64,000 nucleotides of DNA from Desulfobacterales bacterium (GTDB taxonomy: Bacteria; Desulfobacterota; Desulfobulbia; Desulfobulbales; JAGXFP01), in NCBI GenBank assembly GCA_024637225.1, contig JAGXFP010000029.1:1-64000 (forward strand). Direction: 5' to 3'. Each line of letters opens with the position of its first letter. The first letter of the stretch is position 1. This document shows, piece by piece, positions 44,913 through 53,496 of the stretch. A program made the position numbers and the translations under genes. The notes beneath the pieces are model-generated. The model was given only the letters and a program-made list of their open reading frames with translations, was not told the origin of the DNA and ran no database searches.

Positions 44913-46958
44913 TTAGATATCACCGCCATTCTGGGCGATATGATCCTGCGCCCCTGCAACGTCGCCATGACAGCCGACACAGGCAAGAGTATAACCGTTC
45001 GGCACACCCGTGAAGGCGGTGCTGTCGGAGTTATGGCAGGTCTGGCAATGGGCTACGTCCTGCGGGTAGGTAATCTCCGTCCATACCCGGTCATGGCCGT
45101 CGGCGCCGAGGCCGCTGGCGGAATGGACCGCATGTACCCGCTGAACCAGGGGAGTGCCGTAGCCGCCGGAGAAATCGTGGCAGGCCAGGCATTCATCGGT
45201 ATCGAAGGCCGCGTTATGGGGATGGGCGCCCTGAAGATGCATGCGGTTGTCGCCATGACAGCCGGTACAGTCGCCGGCCACCTTGGGCTCTTCCGTGGCG
45301 GTTCCGATCTGGAAGGTTTTAAGGGCGGTGGACATGGTGACATAATCGTCACCGGCGATAGCGCCGTAGTCGCCGCCTTCGAACCTTACCATATAGGTTC
45401 CCGGGGCGAGGTCATCGGTGATTGCATCCATCTGGAAGGTGTAACCGGTCGAAGTGGCGGTCACGCCGGTATCGGTGGAGGTTGCCAGCATGCTGACGCC
45501 GCCGCCGAGTACCGGTACGGCATGGGCTCTAGGTCCGTAGACATCCAGATCGGCATTGGCCAGGCCGCCGCCGACTACGCCTTCAGTAGTGTCGGTGCTG
45601 GTGTAGACGCTGCCGTCAACACCGGCCAGGGTCACGGTCACAACCGGAGCTTCACCGGTTACATAATGGGTCCCGTTAGCCGGAGCCGACATGCTGATGG
45701 TGACATCGAATTCCGGAGTGTCGGCCGCGGCCGGAGTAACGGTATGATAGCCGATAATTGCGGCCGACGAATGGCAGAAAACACAACCGCTGTTGTTTGT
45801 CTGAACGTTACCGCTATGTGCAACCATACCCGCGGGGACAGTGGCATCGAAGCTGATGTTGTCATGACAGGAGCCGCAGGCGTTCATGGTGGGAACGGTA
45901 TTCCAGTTGTCGGCGTCCGGAGTTTCCGTATCGGCCGCGGTATGGCACTTCTCGCAGTTGGTCAGATCCTCGGGATAGAGCACTTCGGTAAAGTCATGCT
46001 CGCCGTCATTATGACCCCAGATAGTGTAGGGCTGGGTCAGGTCTGCACCTCTATGGATCTTGTGGATCATCGAGGTCATATCGACCACGATGCCGCTGTT
46101 GGCGTCCTGGGTGCCGGGGTTATGGCAGATCACGCAGTTTTTGACGGTAATGCGGTCGCCGCCGTGGCCGGCCAGAGCGCCGTGGCACTCGTTACAGGAA
46201 GCGACTGTAGCGATGTCGCGGGTAACGGTGACATCAGACTGGGCAGTGGTAAAGTCGCTGAGACCGTCGACAATGGTCGCGGGTATGAAATCCACCGCGG
46301 CCTGGCCGACCGGATCGCCGTGGCCGCCATAGTAAACCGCAACCCGATGGGTCAGAGTCGGCTCCCATGTCACCGCTACTGCGGCATCGGAAGCGGTCAG
46401 GTCTGCGATAGTACAGGTGTACTCACCGGCGTTGACGGTCGCAACCGGGGTACAGCTGAATTTGTCGCCCTTGGGGGCCTGCGCAAGAGCCGCCGAACCG
46501 TTGTTTGAACCCGGACTCGTAGCGCCAGTAGTTTCGAATTTATTAACGTAGTTCACCCAGTAGTCGGCATCACCGCCGGTACCTTCAACCAGCTTGGCGA
46601 AAGCGATTTTGACGTCGCCTAGTCCCGATACGGGGGCGACGGCATCCGCCACGGTAAAGGTCACCACGGCATTAGTCCCGCCCGTAACAACGTCAAAGTC
46701 GGTAATCGTCACATCGTGGGTGGCAAAATACTCCGCCCCGAGGTCATGATCATCCCCCAGCGACACCAGAAAATCACCGTCGCCGTGGCAGACATTACAG
46801 GACTCATCAGTCTCGGTCACCGGGCCGGCCGGGCCTTCGGCTCCCGCAGGTCCCGCGGGTCCCGCTGCACCGTCATCGCCGGAGCAGCCCGTCAGGGCCA
46901 GACTCAGACCGAAAAAGCCGGTTAAAAGACATCTCCTAAATTGTTTCAAATTCTTCAT
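44913..46958 (-). CDS. OmcA/MtrC-family decaheme surface lipoprotein
   Basis: 681 residues. Lipobox LALTGC near residue 25, a short collagen-like GAAGPAGPAGAEGPAGP stalk, then ten CXXCH motifs in two groups: CNVCH, CNECH, CVICH, CEKCH, CGSCH, CVFCH and, after a heme-free beta domain (about 440-575), CTGCH, CLACH, CQTCH, CVGCH. Alternating beta and heme domains and HKIHRG / HAVHSA helices match the Shewanella OmcA/MtrC family. It is exposed on the cell surface in known members and reduces metals or other external acceptors. GGGAG lies 6 nt before ATG 46958. The gene is monocistronic with its own promoter and terminator, between two porin operons. Confidence 0.93.
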   Translation of the reverse strand: MKNLKQFRRCLLTGFFGLSLALTGCSGDDGAAGPAGPAGAEGPAGPVTETDESCNVCHGDGDFLVSLGDDHDLGAEYFATHDVTITDFDVVTGGTNAVVTFTVADAVAPVSGLGDVKIAFAKLVEGTGGDADYWVNYVNKFETTGATSPGSNNGSAALAQAPKGDKFSCTPVATVNAGEYTCTIADLTASDAAVAVTWEPTLTHRVAVYYGGHGDPVGQAAVDFIPATIVDGLSDFTTAQSDVTVTRDIATVASCNECHGALAGHGGDRITVKNCVICHNPGTQDANSGIVVDMTSMIHKIHRGADLTQPYTIWGHNDGEHDFTEVLYPEDLTNCEKCHTAADTETPDADNWNTVPTMNACGSCHDNISFDATVPAGMVAHSGNVQTNNSGCVFCHSSAAIIGYHTVTPAAADTPEFDVTISMSAPANGTHYVTGEAPVVTVTLAGVDGSVYTSTDTTEGVVGGGLANADLDVYGPRAHAVPVLGGGVSMLATSTDTGVTATSTGYTFQMDAITDDLAPGTYMVRFEGGDYGAIAGDDYVTMSTALKTFQIGTATEEPKVAGDCTGCHGDNRMHLQGAHPHNAAFDTDECLACHDFSGGYGTPLVQRVHAVHSASGLGADGHDRVWTEITYPQDVAHCQTCHNSDSTAFTGVPNGYTLACVGCHGDVAGAQDHIAQNGGDI

Positions 46959-47082
46959 CTTTTTCTCCCTTCCTTGTTGGTTGTTATTCACCCCCCGCTA
47001 ATTGCGGGTTACTGAACTCCAAACCTGTTTACTACCGCCCCCACGTTCTCCGCAAAGAAAAGAGGGGGAAAAACCAAACTTG

Positions 47083-47111
47083 TATATACAGTATTTGATA
47101 ATCTTTATCAA
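47083..47111 (-). promoter_or_regulatory. Candidate sigma70 promoter of the decaheme gene
   Basis: On the minus strand TTGATA (5 of 6 to -35), a 17-bp spacer and TATATA (4 of 6 to -10) form a good promoter. The 5' untranslated region would be about 115 nt. Confidence 0.6.
47096..47110. promoter_or_regulatory. Fur-like 7-1-7 dyad
   Basis: TGATAATCTTTATCA matches the 15-bp Fur motif TGATAATnATTATCA at all defined positions but one and is itself an inverted repeat (TGATAA/TTATCA). It overlaps the -35 and spacer of the decaheme promoter, so binding would block transcription. Function is inferred. Confidence 0.5.
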
Positions 47112-47785
47112 CCCGGACAAAAAATCTTATCCATTGAACCGCGGGTGGAATCTAGCAACTCCCGCGTAATCCGGGCGGGTCGGATTGACCCTGAAGGAGG
47201 CTGGACTTTTAACAGGCCAACCTTGTGAAGCGGCGGAAAATTTTGATCCAAAAAGACACCCCCCCGGCAAGAGACACCGGAACTTGAAGATCCGGCATCG
47301 GAACAACTTCTATATTATACGCACAAGAATGGGGCAATATGCAAGTCTTTTTTCATATCTCTCTAGTCGAGCCGGGCACTCCGGGACGAACCGGGCCAGT
47401 GGCTGCGATGAAAAAATGTCGTGAAAGTAGGGTATTGAATCTGGCTTCACCTCTTTCGCTCCCTAGCTTTTCCACTCAGTGAGTATATAGATGGTTTGCC
47501 TGTAGCAGTTCCGACGGTTTCCGAACCACCGCTGACCGAATTACATAACCCGGGTTTTCCCTGCTGATTGAGTTAAAAAGGCGTCACACTCAAAAAAAGA
47601 ACGCCGGGCAACTCCGATTTGCTTGAAGTCGCCCCTGGACCGGGATCTCCTTTTTTAAAAAGCAACGGATTTTTTTGTTTCATTTTTCCGTGTATTTTAG
47701 TACTTAAAGCTCTCTTTATTGTTCAGAAGACCTTTATATATTTGCTAATTCAGAGGATCTATTACCTTAGTTCAGGAGGGGGAGC
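47112..47785. other. Divergent intergenic region upstream of porin operon 2
   Basis: About 670 bp without a gene. A short open frame at 47185-47424 has no ribosome site or family features. 47690-47760 is A/T-rich and probably holds the promoter of the plus-strand porin operon, but no clean -35/-10 pair was found. Confidence 0.5.
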
Positions 47786-49075
47786 ATGATAATGACCGGA
47801 TGGTCGAACCGTTTTTTCTGGTTGGGGGCAGCGGCGCTGCTCTGTCTGCCGATTTCCGTTTCCGCCGCGGAAATACGTGTCAAGTCCGAGACGCTGGTGC
47901 GGGGCTATGAACGGGACACCGCGGCCGAGGAAGGCGCGGCGGTAATTCCCGTCTACGAGTACCTGCAAATCGACGTCGACACCCCGGACGAGCCGGGGCT
48001 CTCCATGCATCTTTACGGCTGGGGCCGCGCCGATCTGGCGGACAACGAATATTACGAGGACGCCACCGACGGTGAGCTCCTCTATGGTTACCTGGAATAC
48101 CGCCGGGAGACGGCGCGCTTTAACGCCAGGCTCGGTCGGCAGTACGTCTTCGCTGGGGTAACCAACGAATCGATCGACGGTCTGCGGCTCGGCTCCGATC
48201 TGGGCCGCTACTTTGCCGGTTCGCTCTACGGCGGCCAGCAGGTCGCCCTCGCCTCAGAGCAGGGCCGCGACGGCGACAGCATCTACGGCGGCCGCCTGGC
48301 CCACCGTCTGCCCGGCCTCTACGAGCTGGGGACTTCCTACAAGAATATCCGCAACGACAGCAGCGACGCCGAAGAAATGGCCGGCCTTGACCTGACCGCC
48401 TATCTGCCCTACGACCTTAACCTGCACGGGCTTTCCACCTTCAACCTCATTACCGAGGATTGGGCAGAGCACTCCTACGAACTGCGCTTCTCCTTAGGAC
48501 CCTTGGCCTTGCGCCCCTATTTCCAGACCTTTCAATACGAGGATTATTTCGGCACCGGCGCCAACAGCGCCAACCCCTTCCGCTTTCTCGCCGGCAGCGA
48601 TGAAGAGCTGACCGTGGGCGGCGCCGACCTGACCCTGCCCCTTGGCGCAGCCTGGGTGATGGTTGGCAAGTTCAAGCAATACAGCTATGAAGTACTCGAC
48701 GACAACTCCACCTACTATAGCGCGGAGGCTACCTGGTCCGGCGCCGATCACAGCCAAATCGGCGGCGAGTTCGGTTTCATGAGCGGCGACGCGGCCCAGA
48801 ACGACTACTACCTGGCGCGCCTTTTCGCCTACTGGGACCAGCTGCCGGAAGCACTGCCGCTTGGCTTCATCAGCGGCGATCTGGTCTATGTCGGTTACGA
48901 CCGGGCGATCTTCGGCGAGGACAAATCGCTCTTCGCGTCTTTCGGCGGCGGCCGCAAGTTCATGGAAGAGGCTCTGGAATTGAAATTATCGGCGGATTAC
49001 AGCAGCGATCCATACTTTGACGAGGACGTCCGGGGGATGCTGACCGCCAGCTACCGCTTCGGCCTTTCACGGTAA
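47786..49075 (+). CDS. Outer-membrane porin of porin-cytochrome operon 2
   Basis: 429 residues. Signal peptide (to about residue 28, VSA), then a beta-barrel pattern with acidic, aromatic strands. It shares IPVYEYL and the LGRQYVF...IDGL block with the porin at 43079-44302. The chain ends TASYRFGLSR. AGGAGG lies 5-8 nt before ATG 47786. Its TAA is closely followed by the lipoprotein cytochrome gene, so the genes form one operon. A conduit role for the downstream cytochromes is inferred from arrangement. Confidence 0.85.
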   Translation: MIMTGWSNRFFWLGAAALLCLPISVSAAEIRVKSETLVRGYERDTAAEEGAAVIPVYEYLQIDVDTPDEPGLSMHLYGWGRADLADNEYYEDATDGELLYGYLEYRRETARFNARLGRQYVFAGVTNESIDGLRLGSDLGRYFAGSLYGGQQVALASEQGRDGDSIYGGRLAHRLPGLYELGTSYKNIRNDSSDAEEMAGLDLTAYLPYDLNLHGLSTFNLITEDWAEHSYELRFSLGPLALRPYFQTFQYEDYFGTGANSANPFRFLAGSDEELTVGGADLTLPLGAAWVMVGKFKQYSYEVLDDNSTYYSAEATWSGADHSQIGGEFGFMSGDAAQNDYYLARLFAYWDQLPEALPLGFISGDLVYVGYDRAIFGEDKSLFASFGGGRKFMEEALELKLSADYSSDPYFDEDVRGMLTASYRFGLSR

Positions 49076-49104
49076 TGGATTTAAATACGATCGGGAGTCA
49101 AGTG

Positions 49105-49575
49105 ATGCAAACTAAATTTTGGATAGGGATTGGATTATCACTTATGTTGTTAGCCCTGGGCGCCTGTGCCGCGCTGGACAGCGGCCTCGGCCTGCCGGCC
49201 CGCCATATGAGCGCGGAAGAACTGGGAGGGGAAACGAAGACCTGCACCAACTGCCACGATGCGCGCGGGGAAAAACTTGCCTTCGGCAGCTTCAACCATA
49301 CGGCGACCTGGATGGAGACCCACCGGCAGCAGGCATATCAGCAGGAAGCGGTCTGCACGATGTGCCACCAGACCAGCTTCTGTAACGACTGTCATGCGAC
49401 CCAGGTGGAGCTTAAGCCCTCCCTGAAGAACCAGTCGCAAACCTACCGGCAAATGCCGCACCGGGGTGATTATCTGACCCGGCATCGCATCGACGGCCGG
49501 GTCGACCCGCCCTCCTGTTTCCGTTGCCACGGTAATCCGAAAACCGCTGAAACCTGCGCCCGTTGTCACGGCTAA
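49105..49575 (+). CDS. Pentaheme lipoprotein cytochrome
   Basis: 156 residues. Signal with lipobox LLALGAC (Cys near 18), then five CXXCH motifs: CTNCH, CTMCH, CNDCH, CFRCH, CARCH, the last almost at the C-terminus. The compact His-rich layout is like small cytochrome c7/c3-type electron carriers. GGGAG lies 7 nt before ATG 49105; an upstream in-frame ATG at 49075 overlaps the porin stop but lacks a ribosome site and would spoil the lipoprotein signal. It lies between the porin and another heme lipoprotein, so it may be the periplasmic-side entry of conduit 2, tethered to membrane. Confidence 0.9.
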   Translation: MQTKFWIGIGLSLMLLALGACAALDSGLGLPARHMSAEELGGETKTCTNCHDARGEKLAFGSFNHTATWMETHRQQAYQQEAVCTMCHQTSFCNDCHATQVELKPSLKNQSQTYRQMPHRGDYLTRHRIDGRVDPPSCFRCHGNPKTAETCARCHG

Positions 49576-49580
49576 AAGCT

Positions 49581-49636
49581 AAAGCTGAGTTGAGTAGCTT
49601 GTCTGCTCGTACGAAACTTATGCCCTGTGGGTATAA
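49581..49636. repeat. AAAGCTGAGTTGAGTAGC repeat
   Basis: AAAGCTGAGTTGAGTAGCTT..GTCTGCTCGTACGAAACTTA..TGCCCTGTGGGTATAA sits inside operon 2 between two cytochrome genes, ending just before the AAGGAG ribosome site of the next. Other copies: 8291-8346 (inverse), 13349-13461 (two), 37911-37990, 54973-55026, 62121-62174 (inverse). Confidence 0.85.
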
Positions 49637-49652
49637 TAAGGAGAAAAACCAG

Positions 49653-50423
49653 ATGCCACGTTCATTTGCCTTTTTGATTTTGCTTCTCATCTCCATCGCC
49701 ATGACCGGTTGTGGAGATAGAAACATCGACGCCCCCTTGGATACCCAGGCCCATCCCGGCTCATGGCTCACAAGCCATGCCGAGGATGCCGCCCTGTCCA
49801 GTCCCGAATACACCGAGTGTACAAGCTGCCACGGTCCCGAGCTGACCGGCGGCGACGGGGCGCCCAGTTGCTATTCCTGCCACTCCTTTAACACCGCTCC
49901 ACCCTTTACGGTTCATGCCGCCCATTGGACCGACCCCTATGAAAGCCATCGCGGATCCAAGGTAGCGACCAGTTGCGCCAACTGTCACGGCAGCGCCTTG
50001 GAAGGCAGCGTGGCAGCACCCAGCTGCTTTTCAACCACTTTCGAAGGTCGCGGCTGTCATGCCGCCGGCCCCGGCCTGGCGCCCCATCCTCTTGACACCA
50101 CCTATCTGGCCGGCGGGCTGCATGGTCCGGATGCCAAGCGGGATTTAACCGTATGCCAGGGCTGCCACGGCGAGCCGGGGGGGCCGGGAGACAACCCCCG
50201 CTTTAACGTCGGCATCGACAGCCAGGGCGGGATCGGTTGCGAAGCGTGCCACGGCATTTATTATGCCCATCCGGCCAACTGGGAAGGATATAGCGGTCCG
50301 ACCTCCCATCATACTTCCGGGAATATTCCCTATGCATGCAGCCTCTGTCACGGAGCCGCTCTCGACGGCGGAATCGGGGTCAGCTGCGGCGACTGCCATA
50401 CCCTGCCCTTGACGTTCGACTGA
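49653..50423 (+). CDS. Heptaheme lipoprotein cytochrome with one expanded heme-like motif
   Basis: 256 residues. Lipobox IAMTGC near residue 20, seven CXXCH motifs (CTSCH, CYSCH, CANCH, CQGCH, CEACH, CSLCH, CGDCH) and, between the third and fourth, CFSTTFEGRGCH, a C-x9-C-H that may be an unusual heme site. The repeated CHG.xL.GG pattern suggests internal duplication. AAGGAG lies 9 nt before ATG 49653. As last gene of porin operon 2 it could be the outer-surface partner. Confidence 0.9.
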   Translation: MPRSFAFLILLLISIAMTGCGDRNIDAPLDTQAHPGSWLTSHAEDAALSSPEYTECTSCHGPELTGGDGAPSCYSCHSFNTAPPFTVHAAHWTDPYESHRGSKVATSCANCHGSALEGSVAAPSCFSTTFEGRGCHAAGPGLAPHPLDTTYLAGGLHGPDAKRDLTVCQGCHGEPGGPGDNPRFNVGIDSQGGIGCEACHGIYYAHPANWEGYSGPTSHHTSGNIPYACSLCHGAALDGGIGVSCGDCHTLPLTFD

Positions 50424-50449
50424 AACTGACCGCGTAAGTCACATACATT

Positions 50450-50497
50450 GGCCCGCCTTTCTCGATTGCGATGGGAAATGCGGGCCATTCTATTTTT
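50450..50497 (+). terminator. Likely terminator of porin operon 2
   Basis: GGCCCGC and GCGGGCC pair around a 23-nt loop, followed by ATTCTATTTTT, 27 bp past the last gene. A second strong hairpin (CCCCCC..GTCA/TGAC..GGGGGG) at 50528-50559 lacks a T-run. Confidence 0.6.
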
Positions 50498-50655
50498 CGG
50501 TAGCTAGGTAGAACCGTCATTTCAACGACAAACCCCCCTGTCAATCCCTGACCGGGGGGGGGTGAAGGCGGGGAACTTGACACTGCCCGGCTCCGCAAGC
50601 CGACAAGATCGGTCGGAAATGAAACAACATCGTCGCATTTCGCGGCTTGCAAGGA

Positions 50656-51246
50656 CTAGCGGGGCGGGCCGGCGGCGATCATCTCGGCGATGCTCATCTT
50701 GATCCGGGGCCGCCCCTTGCCGGTCGACTCGACGAGTTCCCGTTCCAGCCCGGCCAACTCGCGATAGAGTTCGGTCCGGTCGACCTCAGGGATCCGGGCC
50801 ATGCCCGCCGTCAACTCCTGGCAGCGGAAACAGCCGGGGAATTGCATGGCCCGCCCGTCGGGACGGGTTATCTTCGCGGGCACCCCGTGCATCCGGCAGA
50901 TCATCAAGCGGTAGCGGTAAAGACCGCAGAGCCCGTCTTGGTTGAGGGGGCACATGCTCCGGGGCCTTTCGCCCCTGGCCATGGCGGCGGCGGCCTCGGC
51001 CAGATATCTCTCGGCCCGGGCCCTGATCATGCGCAGGTCTTCCTCCGGCAGCTCACCCAGACCCTGCCAGAGGTAGGCCCATTCGATCAGGGTATGGTGG
51101 AGAAAAAAGCTGTCGCAGCAGTTATCGTCACAGCCCTCGCAGGTAAAGGCGAGTTCGTCGGCAACCAGATCATAGGCCCCTGCCATCCGGTCATAGAGAT
51201 CGGCCAGCCGCGCCGCCAGTTCCGGGGTTATAATATTTTCGTTCAT
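50656..51246 (-). CDS. YkgJ-like cysteine-cluster protein
   Basis: 196 residues. The N-terminal third has CEGCDDNCC, and later CPLNQDGLC, MICRMHG and GCFRCQ supply further Cys, the layout of the YkgJ/CxxCxxCC family thought to bind Zn or Fe. No signal peptide, so it is cytosolic. The role is unknown. It is convergent with porin operon 2 and preceded on its own strand only by repeats, so it is transcribed alone. Confidence 0.8.
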   Translation of the reverse strand: MNENIITPELAARLADLYDRMAGAYDLVADELAFTCEGCDDNCCDSFFLHHTLIEWAYLWQGLGELPEEDLRMIRARAERYLAEAAAAMARGERPRSMCPLNQDGLCGLYRYRLMICRMHGVPAKITRPDGRAMQFPGCFRCQELTAGMARIPEVDRTELYRELAGLERELVESTGKGRPRIKMSIAEMIAAGPPR

Positions 51247-51314
51247 CGATTTCTTTTATGGTAGATTAAGTGAGTTTTGTTTTAAGAACGAGCTGATTTT
51301 ATCGGATTGAACTT

Positions 51315-51452
51315 GATGAATTCGCAAAAAGTCGGGATTGCCATAATGTCATTTCGACCAATGTGAGAAATCTTAATAGTTCCAATTGGATAAAGGATAA
51401 GATTTCTCACATGCGTTCGAAATGACAGCTTTTTTCGACTTTTTGCAAATTC
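51315..51452. repeat. Palindromic repeat (GTCATTTCGACC family)
   Basis: TTCGCAAAAAGTCGGG..ATGTCATTTCGACCAATGTG..AGAAATCTT pairs with AAGATTTCTCACATGCGTTC..GAAATGACAGC..CGACTTTTTGCAAA. It is the most complete copy of the family also present at 10350-10472. Confidence 0.85.
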
Positions 51453-51493
51453 AACATACTTGATGAACTGGCAAAAAGTTCAAAAAAAATCAA

Positions 51494-51582
51494 GTCATTG
51501 CGAGCGTAGCGACGTAATCCAGGAAAAATGTAACTAGTTGAAAATACTGGATTGCTTCGTTGCTTCTCTCCTCGCAATGACG
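51494..51582. repeat. Palindromic repeat, ATTGCGAG family
   Basis: GTCATTGCGAGCGTAGCGAC..CTGGATTGCTTCGTTGCTTC..CTCGCAATGAC. It is followed by TTTTTGCGACGCCATCA as in the extended copy at 17665-17806 and lies 67 bp before the phosphomannomutase start. Confidence 0.85.
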
Positions 51583-51649
51583 TGACGAAGCAGTTTTTGC
51601 GACGCCATCATACCTGATAAATTCCCATAAGCCAATAAGGGGCAAACGG

Positions 51650-53005
51650 ATGACCGCCAACAAAATGGCCTGTTTCAAGGCTTACGATATCAGGGGCCGC
51701 CTGCCGGACGAACTTAACGAAGAGATCGCCTGGCGGATCGGCCGGGCCTGCGGCGAATTCCTTAAACCGGCGCGGATGGTGATCGGCCACGATATCCGGA
51801 TTTCCAGCCCCGCTCTCTCGGCGGCGCTCGCCAGGGGCTTACGCGAGACCGGGGCCGAGGTGATCGATCTCGGCCTCTGCGGCACCGAGGAGGTCTACTT
51901 CGCCGTCAGCCACCTGAAGACCGACGGCGGGGTCATGATCACCGCCAGCCATAATCCGGCCGACTATAACGGCATGAAACTGGTCAAAAGCGAGGCCCGC
52001 CCGATCAGCGGCGGGACCGGCCTGCGCGAAATCGAGGCGCTGGCGGCGGCCGGCAACTTCAAAGGGGCGGCCGCCGCCGGCGGATATCGGGAAATCGACA
52101 ACCGGCCCGCCTTCGTCGAACACCTGCTCGGCTATATCGATACCGCACCCCTGAAACCCCTGAAGTTCGTGGTTAACGGCGGCAACGGCTGCGCCGGGCC
52201 GATGCTTGACGCCCTGGCCGGCCATCTGCCCTTTGAACTGATCCGGATCAACCACGAGCCGGACGGCACCTTTCCAAACGGCATCCCCAACCCCCTGCTG
52301 CCCGATAACCGGGAAGCCACCGCCCGCGCGGTCCGCGACAGTAGCGCCGATCTGGGTCTCGCCTGGGACGGCGACTTCGACCGCTGTTTCCTGTTCGATG
52401 AAAACGGCCGCTTTATCGAAGGCTATTACATGGTCGGTCTCCTGGCCAGGGCGATCCTCGCCAACCATCCCGGCGAAAAGATCATCCATGATCCTCGCCT
52501 GGTCTGGAATACCGAGAAAATCGTCCGCGAAGCCGGCGGCATTCCGGTGATGAGCGTCACCGGCCACGCCTTTATCAAGGAAAAAATGCGGCGCGAAAAC
52601 GCGATCTATGGCGGTGAGATGAGCGCCCATCATTACTTCCGCGACTTCGCCTACTGCGACTCCGGAATGATCCCCTGGCTGCTGGCTGCCGAGATCCTCT
52701 CCAGATCCGGCCGGAAGCTCTCGGAATTGGTCGATGAGATGATCGAGAACTTCCCGGTCAGCGGCGAGATCAACAGCCGGGTAACCGATCCCGATCAGGC
52801 CATCCAAAAGATCGAAGCCCGCTGCCGCGCCGAACAAGGCGTTGCCGACTACACCGACGGCTTCAGCTTCGCTACCGCGAGTTACAGGCTGAACATCCGT
52901 AAATCAAACACCGAACCCCTGCTGCGGCTCAATGTGGAAACCCGCGGCGACCGGAAACTCCTAGAGGAAAAGACCGCCGAGCTTCTGGCCCTGATCCGCG
53001 AATAA
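51650..53005 (+). CDS. Phosphomannomutase/phosphoglucomutase
   Basis: Alpha-D-phosphohexomutase of 451 residues interconverting hexose 1- and 6-phosphates for LPS, capsule or glycan synthesis. Motifs in order: [14 protein letters not shown], the phosphoserine loop [15 protein letters not shown], the Mg site DGDFDRC, sugar-binding [10 protein letters not shown], and phosphate-binding [16 protein letters not shown] lies about 9 nt before the ATG. It is transcribed alone between repeats. Confidence 0.95.
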   Translation: MTANKMACFKAYDIRGRLPDELNEEIAWRIGRACGEFLKPARMVIGHDIRISSPALSAALARGLRETGAEVIDLGLCGTEEVYFAVSHLKTDGGVMITASHNPADYNGMKLVKSEARPISGGTGLREIEALAAAGNFKGAAAAGGYREIDNRPAFVEHLLGYIDTAPLKPLKFVVNGGNGCAGPMLDALAGHLPFELIRINHEPDGTFPNGIPNPLLPDNREATARAVRDSSADLGLAWDGDFDRCFLFDENGRFIEGYYMVGLLARAILANHPGEKIIHDPRLVWNTEKIVREAGGIPVMSVTGHAFIKEKMRRENAIYGGEMSAHHYFRDFAYCDSGMIPWLLAAEILSRSGRKLSELVDEMIENFPVSGEINSRVTDPDQAIQKIEARCRAEQGVADYTDGFSFATASYRLNIRKSNTEPLLRLNVETRGDRKLLEEKTAELLALIRE

Positions 53006-53327
53006 GTCCCGTGTCCAACGGCGGCAAGATTAAAACCGCCCAGCCTGGTGAAGCTGTCATGCACGGCTTGACACCGTTGATATCCATGGGAACGGCCGCG
53101 CCGCATCTTGATGAAAGGCGGAACAACAAGGTAATTCGATGTTTTTTGTTCATCAAGCACCCTTTTTTCATGTTATAGTATAATTAATTTACAATAGAAA
53201 CCTGCCGGTGACCCTTTTGACGGCGAAGATCTCATTTGGTCAATTTGCAAGAAGTTGAAAATAGTGGTTCGCTTGATCGCTCAGCTCCTCAGAAGTCATC
53301 TAGGCACTTTGCGAACACGTCAAAAAT

Positions 53328-53480
53328 TGGATAGCTAAGCATACATACCCCTTGCAGGGTTCAAATAGTCAGGCCCTTGGCCCGCGCGGATTTCGCGGCA
53401 TGAAGAGTGTTCTGGAGACGCTGCAATGACCATGCAATTCGCGGCAACGCGTGAACCGGCGGCTTTTTACGCCGCCATCT
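53328..53480. repeat. MITE-like repeat, GGCTAAGC family, diverged copy
   Basis: Runs from GGATAGCTAAGCATAC to TTTTTACGCCGCCATC and keeps the GCCCGCGCGGATTTCGCGGC and GCGGCAACGCGTGAACCGGC blocks. The tip GCGTACTTCAGTACGC is decayed to GTGTTCTGGAGACGC. It ends 16 bp before the next gene. Confidence 0.75.
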
Positions 53481-53496
53481 TATTATTCTACCCGCC

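Noticed and set aside
47185..47424. 79-codon open frame in the divergent intergenic region
   Set aside because: No ribosome site and no recognisable features; codon use unlike neighbouring genes.
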